Below are positions 26,132 through 34,287 of a stretch of 64,000 nt of DNA, piece after piece; the stretch's first letter is position 1; every line of letters begins with the position of its first letter. Source of the DNA: an uncultured Aquimarina sp. Lineage in GTDB: Bacteria > Bacteroidota > Bacteroidia > Flavobacteriales > Flavobacteriaceae. Position numbers and translations under genes: made by a program. The DNA lies in assembly GCA_947498815.1 (NCBI GenBank), contig CANMLU010000007.1, positions 124,001 through 188,000 on the forward strand, read 5' to 3'. The notes under the pieces were generated by a model. The model made no database searches and was not told the origin of the DNA. It saw only the letters and a list, made by a program, of their open reading frames with translations.

Positions 26132-27495
26132 TACTTGTCAAATTTCTTCATTTTATTGTAAAGGGTTTGTCGAGAAATCCCCAATTGATTGGCTGCTGCG
26201 CTATAATTTCCGTTATGCTGATTAAGAGCTTGTGTAATCATAAGATGTTCCATTTCGTCAAGAGTTTCGGGTCCGTTATCGAGCGACAATTCGTTTTTGG
26301 AGGTCAATAAAAAATCTGTGGGTTTGAGTACATTACCTTCACATAAAATCACTGCACGTTCCATGGTATGTTGTAATTCGCGAACATTACCGGGCCATGA
26401 ATATCCCAACAATTTTTCTTCGGCTACGCTATTTATTCTCAACGCGGATTTTCCATATTTTGTAGTGAATTTTTTCAAATAAAAATCAGCTAATATCAGA
26501 ATATCCTTTTCCCTTTCACGCAGTGCCGGAACCTCAATATGAATGGTATTAATTCTGTATAATAAATCCTCTCTAAAAATCCCATCTGCTACCATTTGCG
26601 GAAGATTACAGTTCGTTGCACAAACCAAACGAATATCAACAGGAATCGTTTTATTTGATCCTACGCGCACAATAGTTCTATTTTGAATTGCGGATAATAA
26701 TTTGGCTTGTGTTTGTAAAGAAAGGTTTCCGATTTCATCAAGAAATAGTGTGCCCCCGTTGGCTGCTTCAAATTTTCCTGCCCGGTCTTCTTTGGCATCT
26801 GTAAAAGCTCCTTTGGTATGGCCAAAGAGTTCGCTTTCAAATAATGTTTCCGAAATAGAACCCATATCGACACCAATAAAAACTTCATTTTTTCTTGGAG
26901 ACAATCGATGCAATTCACGTGCAATAAGTTCTTTTCCCGTCCCGTTTTCTCCAGTGATTAATACATTAACATCGGTTTTGGCTACTTTGGTAACCAGATT
27001 TAAAACCGATGTTAAAGCCTTTGAGTTTCCAATGATATAATTGCTATCCTGATTAATAACTTGTTTTAAATGTGTTTCTTTCTGCTTTAATTCTTGTACT
27101 TCTTTTTGAGATTTACGAAGCAGATAAGCCGATGTAATCGTAGCAAGTAATTTTTCATTTTTCCAGGGTTTAAGTATAAAATCAACCGCCCCTTCTTTTA
27201 AAGCTTTTACAGCAAGATCAACCGCCCCATAAGCAGTCATCATTATAACAGAGATGTAAGGCGCTTTTTTCTTGATTTCTTTTAACCAGAACAAGCCTTC
27301 ATTGCCCGAGTTAACCCCTGCAGAAAAATTCATATCCAATAGTACAATATCGAAACTGGACAATTCTTTAAAAGAAGAAATCTGGTTTGGATTAGAAATC
27401 GTTTTTACCTCTTTATACTCAAATTGCAATAGTATTTCTAAAGCACTTAAAAGACTCTTATTATCATCAATGACTAAGACTTTTCCGTCTTGCAT
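26131..27495 (-). CDS. NtrC-family sigma-54-dependent response regulator
   Basis: 454 residues. A receiver domain with the phospho-acceptor D54 (IVLLDMNF), an AAA+ domain with Walker A GENGTGKE (about 181-188) and Walker B LFLDEIG, and a C-terminal Fis-type HTH (GNYSAAANQLGISRQTLYNKMKKF). The sigma-54-contacting loop reads GAFTDA instead of the classical GAFTGA. It is the partner of the kinase encoded just downstream and is divergent from the tolC-like gene, its likely target. Confidence 0.9.
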   Translation of the reverse strand: MQDGKVLVIDDNKSLLSALEILLQFEYKEVKTISNPNQISSFKELSSFDIVLLDMNFSAGVNSGNEGLFWLKEIKKKAPYISVIMMTAYGAVDLAVKALKEGAVDFILKPWKNEKLLATITSAYLLRKSQKEVQELKQKETHLKQVINQDSNYIIGNSKALTSVLNLVTKVAKTDVNVLITGENGTGKELIARELHRLSPRKNEVFIGVDMGSISETLFESELFGHTKGAFTDAKEDRAGKFEAANGGTLFLDEIGNLSLQTQAKLLSAIQNRTIVRVGSNKTIPVDIRLVCATNCNLPQMVADGIFREDLLYRINTIHIEVPALREREKDILILADFYLKKFTTKYGKSALRINSVAEEKLLGYSWPGNVRELQHTMERAVILCEGNVLKPTDFLLTSKNELSLDNGPETLDEMEHLMITQALNQHNGNYSAAANQLGISRQTLYNKMKKFDK

Positions 27496-27659
27496 GGTTG
27501 TAGATTTTCAAATTATAAAATAAAACTACTAATCTTTGGATAATATCTAGACATAGGTGTAAAATTATTGGACACTATTTGTATAATTATTTTACAATAC
27601 TGAAGAGCTTGCTGCCAAAAAATATATGTAAAGTACTTTATTTCAAATGATTATGTTTT

Positions 27660-27682
27660 TGGCACAACATTAGGTTAATGTT
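27660..27682 (+). promoter_or_regulatory. candidate promoter/operator of the export cluster
   Basis: TGGCAC at 27660-27665 fits the sigma-54 -24 element, but the -12 partner reads TAGGT rather than TTGCW, so the match is partial. Overlapping it, AACATTA (27666-27672) and TAATGTT (27676-27682) form a 7-bp inverted repeat. The tolC-like ATG follows at 27718. The rest of 27496-27717 shows nothing definite. Confidence 0.35.
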
Positions 27683-27717
27683 TGGCATCAATAAATTTAT
27701 GTAAGTCAAAATATCAA

Positions 27718-29076
27718 ATGAATTATAAAAACAAAATTGTATATTTTTTAATCTGCCTAGCCATAAATACAGTAGGTGCTCAGGAATATTGGTCTTTGGA
27801 CGATTGCGTCACCTATGCCATACAACATAATCTTGAGTTAAAAGATTTTAAGTATACAGAAAATGCTAATCAGGAAACATACAAACAATCGTTTAGAGAT
27901 TTATTACCAAACATTAGTGCCTCTTCAAATTATAATATTAGATATGGTAGATCGGTAGATCCTAATAATAATGCTATAGTAAATACCGATTTTTTCTCGA
28001 ACAATTATTCTTTAAATGCTTCGATTGATATATTTCAAGGTTTTCAGAAACAAAACGCAATCAAGGCTTCAAAGTTTTTATACAAAGCAGCAAACCAAGA
28101 AGTACTTCATCAAAAGTATCTATTGGCTTTTAGAGTAATGTCTGCATTTTATGATATTCAGTTTATAGAAGGTCTATTATTGATTTCCAAACAACAGGAA
28201 GAGGTATCTCAAAACAATTTTGATTTGGTGAAAAGGCAAGTAGAACTTGGACAAAAAGCGAAAGCAGATTTATATGAAGCTGAAGCGGCATTGTTGGCAG
28301 ATCAACTACTTGTAACACAAAGTAATAATAACCTTATTGCGGCAAAGCTAAAACTAATGCAGGAGATGAATTTGCAAGATGCTACAACCATCTCTATTAC
28401 CTCTATTGCTGAAGATAAGAATCTAAAGGAACCAGAACACAACATCCTAAGTCAGGATTCTATTTATAATGCCGCTACAGAATTTATACCTATTATCAAA
28501 GCACAAGCATTAAGAGCTGAAGCCGCCAAAAAACAATTGGCCGTTTCACGAGGTAATTTATATCCTCGGTTATCCTTTTTTGCAGGATACCAAACGGGTT
28601 ATTTTGAAACTAATATTATGGATAATGGAGAAGTTATCTCTTTTCGAGATCAAATTAAAGATAATGCCGCTCAATTTGTGGGGGTGTCACTTGATGTCCC
28701 AATCAGTAATGGGTGGTCTAATCGTTCTCGTGTTAAACAGCAAAAAGTTGAGTTGATGAGGGCCAAAAATAACTTGGATATTCAAAAGCAAGAGCTTTTC
28801 CAACTTATTCAACAATTAGTCCAAGACGGAGAAGCGTTAAAAACAGAATATCAACAGAGTTCTCAAAAAATGAAAGCACAAGACTTAACTTTTAAAGTAG
28901 CGCAGAAAAAATATGAAAGAGGATTGATAAATGCCATAGAACTTAATCAATCAAAGAACCTTTTGGCGAACGCACAAAATGAAAACTTGCAAGTACAGTT
29001 GCGCTTAAAAGTAAATGAAAGTACATTAGATTTTTATAAAGGATTACCAGTATTTAGAATAAACACAGCACAATAA
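27718..29076 (+). CDS. TolC family outer-membrane efflux channel
   Basis: About 452 residues. The start at 27718 gives a clean signal peptide (MNYKNKIVYFLICLAINTVGAQ); an upstream TTG in frame is unlikely. The sequence has the duplicated OEP layout: WSLDDCVTYAIQHNLELK opening, long helices, a YDIQFIEGLLLISKQQEEVSQNNFDLVKRQVELGQKAKADLYEAEA block, and the second repeat ending RGLINAIELNQSKNLLANAQNE. It forms the outer-membrane tunnel of the export system. The adaptor gene starts 2 nt after its stop. Confidence 0.92.
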   Translation: MNYKNKIVYFLICLAINTVGAQEYWSLDDCVTYAIQHNLELKDFKYTENANQETYKQSFRDLLPNISASSNYNIRYGRSVDPNNNAIVNTDFFSNNYSLNASIDIFQGFQKQNAIKASKFLYKAANQEVLHQKYLLAFRVMSAFYDIQFIEGLLLISKQQEEVSQNNFDLVKRQVELGQKAKADLYEAEAALLADQLLVTQSNNNLIAAKLKLMQEMNLQDATTISITSIAEDKNLKEPEHNILSQDSIYNAATEFIPIIKAQALRAEAAKKQLAVSRGNLYPRLSFFAGYQTGYFETNIMDNGEVISFRDQIKDNAAQFVGVSLDVPISNGWSNRSRVKQQKVELMRAKNNLDIQKQELFQLIQQLVQDGEALKTEYQQSSQKMKAQDLTFKVAQKKYERGLINAIELNQSKNLLANAQNENLQVQLRLKVNESTLDFYKGLPVFRINTAQ

Positions 29077-29077
29077 A

Positions 29078-30328
29078 ATGGACATAAAAATAGAAAAGAA
29101 AAAAGGATTAAGGCCTAAGCATTATGGGTATATTGTTACAGGTTTGATAGTGCTTTTTATGGGATATAAAATCGCATTCGGTAACTCGGCATCTACTTTT
29201 AGAACAGAAAAAGAGAAACTGTCTATTGCCCAGGTCTCTTTCGGAAAGTTTGATGATTACATTACAATTAACGGAGCAGTTGCACCCATTAGCACGATCT
29301 ACATGGATGCTTATGAAGGTGGTCGAGTTACAGAAAAATTGATCGAAGAAGGTGCCATGGTTAAAAAAGGAGATGTGATTTTAAAATTAGAAAATAGAGG
29401 ACTTTATGAGCAAATTTTGGCAAGCGAAAACAACCTGGCACTAAAACAAAATGATCTGCGCTCCACCAAACTTACTTTTGATTCTAGGCAAGTTGAAGGA
29501 AGAAAGGATCTTGTGAGTTCTCAATATGAATTGCAAAAACTTAAAAGAAACTACGAGCAAAACAAAGCTTTGTACGAGGATGAATTAATTTCAAAAGAGG
29601 AATATCTTACTTCCAAAGAGAATTATGAATTATCGCAAAAACAATTCGATATTATTAAAGTGCAAACCGATCAGGATAACGTTTTACGTAGCACATCGCT
29701 TAGTGAATTGGATGCCGATTTGGCAAGAATGAAAAAAACACTATCCATGGTGTATGAGCGAATAGATCATTTAAATGTAAGAGCTCCTGCCGATGGTCAA
29801 TTAGGATTTCTTGATGCCGAAATAGGACAAAATATTCAACAAGGACAACGTATCGGTCAAGTAAATGTTTTAACAGATTATAAGATTGAAGCTACTATCG
29901 ACGAGCACTATATAGATAGAGTAAAAAGAGACTTGAGAGCCATTTTGGATCGTAACGGTACCGAATATCAATTACGCCTTCGTAAAGTATATCCAGAAGT
30001 ACGCAACGGAAAATTTAAGGTAGACCTTGTGTTTGTAGATAAAAAACCAGAAACTATACGATCGGGTCAAAGCTATAATATCAAACTGCAACTGGGGGCA
30101 TCCAATGAAGCGTTGCTTTTACCCAAAGGAAGCTTTTTTCAGAGCACTGGTGGTCAATGGATCTTTGTTGTAGATGCATCTGGTGAGATAGCCTGGAGAA
30201 GACCCATTCGTATCGGAAAACAAAACTCTAGGTACTATGAATTGCTCGAAGGATTACAAGCAGGAGAACAAGTAATCACATCAAATTATGATAGTTTTGG
30301 TGATGCCGAAAAAATCGTATTAAAGTAA
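29078..30328 (+). CDS. HlyD/MacA-type periplasmic adaptor
   Basis: 416 residues with one N-terminal membrane helix (about 17-33, YGYIVTGLIVLFMGYKI). A biotinyl-lipoyl-like half (YEGGRVTEKLIEEGAMVKKGDVILKLEN), a coiled-coil hairpin (about 125-235), the second lipoyl half (VRAPADGQLGFLDAEIGQNIQQGQRIG), and beta-barrel domains follow. It links the inner-membrane ABC permeases to the TolC-like channel. The next gene, the ATPase, follows after 26 nt. Confidence 0.92.
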   Translation: MDIKIEKKKGLRPKHYGYIVTGLIVLFMGYKIAFGNSASTFRTEKEKLSIAQVSFGKFDDYITINGAVAPISTIYMDAYEGGRVTEKLIEEGAMVKKGDVILKLENRGLYEQILASENNLALKQNDLRSTKLTFDSRQVEGRKDLVSSQYELQKLKRNYEQNKALYEDELISKEEYLTSKENYELSQKQFDIIKVQTDQDNVLRSTSLSELDADLARMKKTLSMVYERIDHLNVRAPADGQLGFLDAEIGQNIQQGQRIGQVNVLTDYKIEATIDEHYIDRVKRDLRAILDRNGTEYQLRLRKVYPEVRNGKFKVDLVFVDKKPETIRSGQSYNIKLQLGASNEALLLPKGSFFQSTGGQWIFVVDASGEIAWRRPIRIGKQNSRYYELLEGLQAGEQVITSNYDSFGDAEKIVLK

Positions 30329-30354
30329 ATTTATCAAAGAAAAACAATCAAAAA

Positions 30355-31050
30355 ATGATACAGATCAATAATCTAAAAAAGAGTTTTAGAACCGAAGAGG
30401 TAGAAACCCTTGCATTGAATAGTGTAAACTTAAAAGTTAAAGAAGGTGAGTTTGTTGCTATCATGGGACCTTCGGGATGTGGTAAATCCACGTTATTAAA
30501 TATCATCGGTATGTTGGATAATCCAACAGATGGGAATTATCACTTTAATGGCCACGAAGTGGGCAACTTAAAAGAAAATCAGCGTACCAAAATCAGGAAA
30601 GGAAACCTCGGGTTTGTATTTCAAAGCTTTAATCTAATTGATGAGCTTACCGTTTTTGAAAATGTTGAGCTCCCACTTATCTACCTAAATATGAAGAAAA
30701 GCGAACGTGAGCAAAAGGTAAGGAAGGTATTAGAACGTATGAAGATTGCACATCGAGAAAAACATTTTCCACAGCAATTATCAGGAGGGCAACAACAACG
30801 TGTTGCAATTGCAAGAGCGGTCGTAACCAATGCCAAGTTAATACTGGCAGATGAGCCAACGGGTAACTTGGATTCCAAAAACGGTATCGAAGTGATGAAC
30901 CTGCTTACCGAATTAAACCAAGAAGGAACCACAATTGTAATGGTAACACATTCTGATCGGGATTCGCACTATGCTCACAGGGTGATTAACCTATTTGATG
31001 GACAAATTGTAACCGAAAGTCAAAATAAACCTTTCGAAGCCACTATATAA
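30355..31050 (+). CDS. ABC transporter ATPase, MacB/LolD type
   Basis: 231 residues. Walker A GPSGCGKST (about 38-46), Q-loop VFQSFNLIDELTV, signature LSGGQQQRVAIARA (about 142-155), Walker B LILADEP, D-loop NLDS and switch His in VMVTHSD are all standard. The family powers FtsX/MacB-type permeases that push substrates from the periplasm through TolC, or extract lipoproteins. It serves the permeases that follow, with the second ATPase at 46783 as a possible alternative. Confidence 0.95.
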   Translation: MIQINNLKKSFRTEEVETLALNSVNLKVKEGEFVAIMGPSGCGKSTLLNIIGMLDNPTDGNYHFNGHEVGNLKENQRTKIRKGNLGFVFQSFNLIDELTVFENVELPLIYLNMKKSEREQKVRKVLERMKIAHREKHFPQQLSGGQQQRVAIARAVVTNAKLILADEPTGNLDSKNGIEVMNLLTELNQEGTTIVMVTHSDRDSHYAHRVINLFDGQIVTESQNKPFEATI

Positions 31051-31082
31051 TATTCATTGTACAACACAAAAAATTAAAACTC

Positions 31083-31835
31083 ATGACAAAATTATCAATA
31101 TACATAGCAGCAATAGTGATTTCATTAATTTCTGCTCTAAAAAGTTACGGACAAACAGAAACAATTACAGTAGATCAATTTGATACCGCTAGGATAAGCC
31201 CACATATTCAAGTGACTTTTATTAAAGGAGATCAAGAAGCGGTTACCATAGAAAACGCAAGTGTATCCAGAGAAAAAATAAATATCGAGGTTGAAGGAAA
31301 AACCTTGAAAATATACCTGGATGATGCCAAAATGGTCACCAAAAACGAAACCGTTAAAGAAGATGGTTGGAAACGTAAAAAACCGATCTACAAAGGCACG
31401 CAAGTTACAGCTATAGTTACCTATAGAGATCTTAAAGAGTTATCGGTTGGTGGAGAAGAAATGATACTATGTAAAAGTCCTATAGACAGAGATGATTTTA
31501 AACTGAAAATCTATGGAGAATTAAAAATGACCTTAAATTCTTTAAAGGTAAACTCGCTACAGGTATCCATGTATGGCGAAAGCGATTTGGAAATCAAAGA
31601 AGGAATGGCAAAGAATCAAAAATATATAGTTTATGGTGAAGGAACTATAAATGCAATCGATTTGGCCAACGAAAACACAAAAATTACAGCCTATGGCGAA
31701 AGTAGTTTTAGAATTAATGTTAAAGAGCATCTAAAAGTAACTGCATTTGGAGAAACCACTGTTGCTTATCGCGGAAACCCATCTGTTAGTAAGGGAATAG
31801 TACTTGGCGAAGCAACAATTCAAAAAATAAACTAA
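31083..31835 (+). CDS. head-GIN domain (DUF2807) secreted protein
   Basis: 250 residues with a signal peptide ending KSYGQ (about 24). The mature part is a chain of short strands typical of the DUF2807 right-handed beta-solenoid: VTIENASVSREKINIEVEGKTLKIYL, then repeats such as LKIYGELKMTLNSLKVNSLQVSMYGESDLEI, ITAYGESSFRI and VTAFGETTVAYRG. The repeated x-YGE-x motif marks the turns. It lies within the export cluster between ATPase and permeases, so it may be a periplasmic or surface part of the same response. Confidence 0.85.
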   Translation: MTKLSIYIAAIVISLISALKSYGQTETITVDQFDTARISPHIQVTFIKGDQEAVTIENASVSREKINIEVEGKTLKIYLDDAKMVTKNETVKEDGWKRKKPIYKGTQVTAIVTYRDLKELSVGGEEMILCKSPIDRDDFKLKIYGELKMTLNSLKVNSLQVSMYGESDLEIKEGMAKNQKYIVYGEGTINAIDLANENTKITAYGESSFRINVKEHLKVTAFGETTVAYRGNPSVSKGIVLGEATIQKIN

Positions 31836-31881
31836 GAATTCATTACATCAGCACACATCTGCAATCAAAATACGAATAGTT

Positions 31882-34266
31882 ATGTTTAAAAATTATATCA
31901 AAATCGCTTGGCGAAACCTAATCAAAAACAAAGTCTACTCGGGCATAAATATAATAGGCCTGGCCATAGGCCTTACCGCAGGATTCTTGATTTTATTATA
32001 TGTAAACTTTGAACGTAGCTATGATAAGTTTCACTCCCAAGGAGATCATATTTATAGAGTAGTTTCTGATCTCAAAACACCCACGGGCGTTATAAATGCA
32101 GATAAGCCATCATGTGCAGTACCTCCAAATTTGGAAAAAGAATTTCCCGAAATAATTAGTGCTGTTCGTTTTATGGAGCTTGAGTTGGCAGTGCGAAAAG
32201 ATGATGTAAAACTAATGGAAAATGGTGCTGCAGCGGCAGATGCTGGCTTCTTTGAAATGTTTGATTTTAAATTGCTTCAGGGAGATAAAAAAAATGTACT
32301 CAAAGAGCCTTTTAGTGTCGTGCTAACTTCTGAGACTGCAAAAAAGTACTTTGGAAACCAACCTGCGGTGGGACAAACATTAAACATCAAAGATGAAGAC
32401 ATCAAAGATTTGAGTTTTACAGTAACTGGAATCATGGATGATATTCCAGAGAATTCCCAAATTAGGGCTAATATGATTATCTCAATGACTACTTATACGC
32501 AAAGTGTCATACCAGATTTAGATACTTTTTGGGGGTTATATGACCCCTCTGCATATGTGCTTTTGCATCCCAATACCGATTCGGCTCTTCTTGAAGCAAA
32601 GTTTCCCGAATTTTTGGAGCGCAATACAGGCGAGGCTATGAGAGAAGATCAATTGTTTGTCTCGCTTTTTCTCGAACCTATTCAAGATGTATATCTATAC
32701 TCTTCTCGTGGTGGAGGTGGTGATATAAATACAGTTTATGTATTCTCTATAATTGCAATTTTCATTTTATTAATTGCCTGTATCAATTTTATTAATTTAA
32801 CGACAGCACGTTCGGTAGAACGAGCAAAAGAAGTAGGTGTACGAAAAGTAATTGGTGCAGATAAAAGACAATTGGCGTTTCAATTTGTAGGAGAATCTAT
32901 TATTATATGTCTTATTGCATTTTTGATTACTCTGGTTCTTGCGGCTTTGGTTTTACCTATGTTTAATACATTAGCCGGAAAAACTATTAGCGAAGGGATA
33001 CTTTCTAATCCCTTGGATATTCTTTTTCTTTTTCTTATTTCTTTGGCCATTGGTGTATTGGCAGGAACGTATCCTGCCTTTGTATTATCTTCATTTAAAC
33101 CTGTAAATGTTTTAAAGGGAAGTTTCTCTACGGGTAGCAAAGGTATTGTCTTAAGAAAAGGTTTGGTAATTACACAGTTTACGATTTCTATCGCACTTAT
33201 AATAGGAACGATAATTATCTACAATCAGATGCACTTTATGCGCAATCAAGAATTGGGGTTTGAGAAAGAACACACCATTGTTCTTACCACAAGTATTGCA
33301 CCTTCTCAAAAAGAACTGAAAGACAATTTGAATAATTTACCTGGAGTGTTGTCTACTAGTCTTGCATCGAGCGTTCCAGGTGTGGGTAACAACTCGGCAT
33401 ATTCTGTTCTTGAAAATAACAAAGGAGAAGAGCAGATAGCAAATATTAATGCCTATTTCGTGGACTATGATTTTATTTCTCAATTTGGGCTCAAGGTCGT
33501 GGCCGGAAGAGATTTTTCAAGAGAATTTGCAACAGATTCTTCAGAAGCCATGATTGTGAATGAAATGGCAGTAAAGCTACTTGGCTTTAGTTCACCCAAA
33601 GAAGCTTTGGGAGCTCATTTCTCTCAGTGGGGGAAAAAGGGACAAATTATAGGTGTTTTACAGGATTTTCACTTTAAATCACTACGACAGAATATCTTGC
33701 CTTTAACCATGACCATCAAACAAGATGAAATGGATCTTATTGTTGTTAAAATAAGTGGACAAAATGTAAAACAAACATTAGCTAGCATTCAAAATAAATG
33801 GGAGACGATTTTACCAAACGACGCCTTTAATTTTTATTTTGTGGATGAGGTTTTTGATAGACAATACCGTACTCAAGAGCGTTTTGGAAACCTGTTTTTT
33901 AACTTCTCGGTACTTGCAATTTTGATTTCATGCTTGGGATTACTTGGTTTAGCAGCATATAGCATACTGCAACGCAAACGCGAAATAGGCGTGCGCAAAG
34001 TATTAGGCGCTTCTGTTGCTGAAGTAGTTCAATTGCTATCCAAAGATTTCCTAAAATTGGTCGCGATTGCATTTGTAATTGCAACACCCTTAGCATGGTT
34101 CGCTATGGATTATTGGTTAGCAGAATTTGCATACAGGATAACCATCCAATGGTGGATGTTTTTACTTGCAGGAGTATGTGCTTTGATCATTGCTTTGGCT
34201 ACTGTAAGTTTTCATGCAATCAAAGCATCATTAACTAATCCGGTAAAAAGTTTGCGAACAGAATAA
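31882..34266 (+). CDS. ABC permease with two MacB_PCD/FtsX units (1 of 6)
   Basis: 794 residues. TM1 (about 20-42, INIIGLAIGLTAGFLILLYV), a MacB_PCD periplasmic domain, FtsX helices (about 285-410, with SVERAKEVGVRKVIGADKRQL), TM5 (VLRKGLVITQFTISIALIIGTI), a second periplasmic domain and a second FtsX set (about 670-790, with KREIGVRKVLGASVAEV). One chain therefore carries both halves of a permease. The C-terminus is NPVKSLRTE, an ending shared with most of the paralogues. It follows the head-GIN gene after 46 nt. Confidence 0.92.
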   Translation: MFKNYIKIAWRNLIKNKVYSGINIIGLAIGLTAGFLILLYVNFERSYDKFHSQGDHIYRVVSDLKTPTGVINADKPSCAVPPNLEKEFPEIISAVRFMELELAVRKDDVKLMENGAAAADAGFFEMFDFKLLQGDKKNVLKEPFSVVLTSETAKKYFGNQPAVGQTLNIKDEDIKDLSFTVTGIMDDIPENSQIRANMIISMTTYTQSVIPDLDTFWGLYDPSAYVLLHPNTDSALLEAKFPEFLERNTGEAMREDQLFVSLFLEPIQDVYLYSSRGGGGDINTVYVFSIIAIFILLIACINFINLTTARSVERAKEVGVRKVIGADKRQLAFQFVGESIIICLIAFLITLVLAALVLPMFNTLAGKTISEGILSNPLDILFLFLISLAIGVLAGTYPAFVLSSFKPVNVLKGSFSTGSKGIVLRKGLVITQFTISIALIIGTIIIYNQMHFMRNQELGFEKEHTIVLTTSIAPSQKELKDNLNNLPGVLSTSLASSVPGVGNNSAYSVLENNKGEEQIANINAYFVDYDFISQFGLKVVAGRDFSREFATDSSEAMIVNEMAVKLLGFSSPKEALGAHFSQWGKKGQIIGVLQDFHFKSLRQNILPLTMTIKQDEMDLIVVKISGQNVKQTLASIQNKWETILPNDAFNFYFVDEVFDRQYRTQERFGNLFFNFSVLAILISCLGLLGLAAYSILQRKREIGVRKVLGASVAEVVQLLSKDFLKLVAIAFVIATPLAWFAMDYWLAEFAYRITIQWWMFLLAGVCALIIALATVSFHAIKASLTNPVKSLRTE

Positions 34267-34287
34267 ATCATCAAAAAACAAAAAGTT

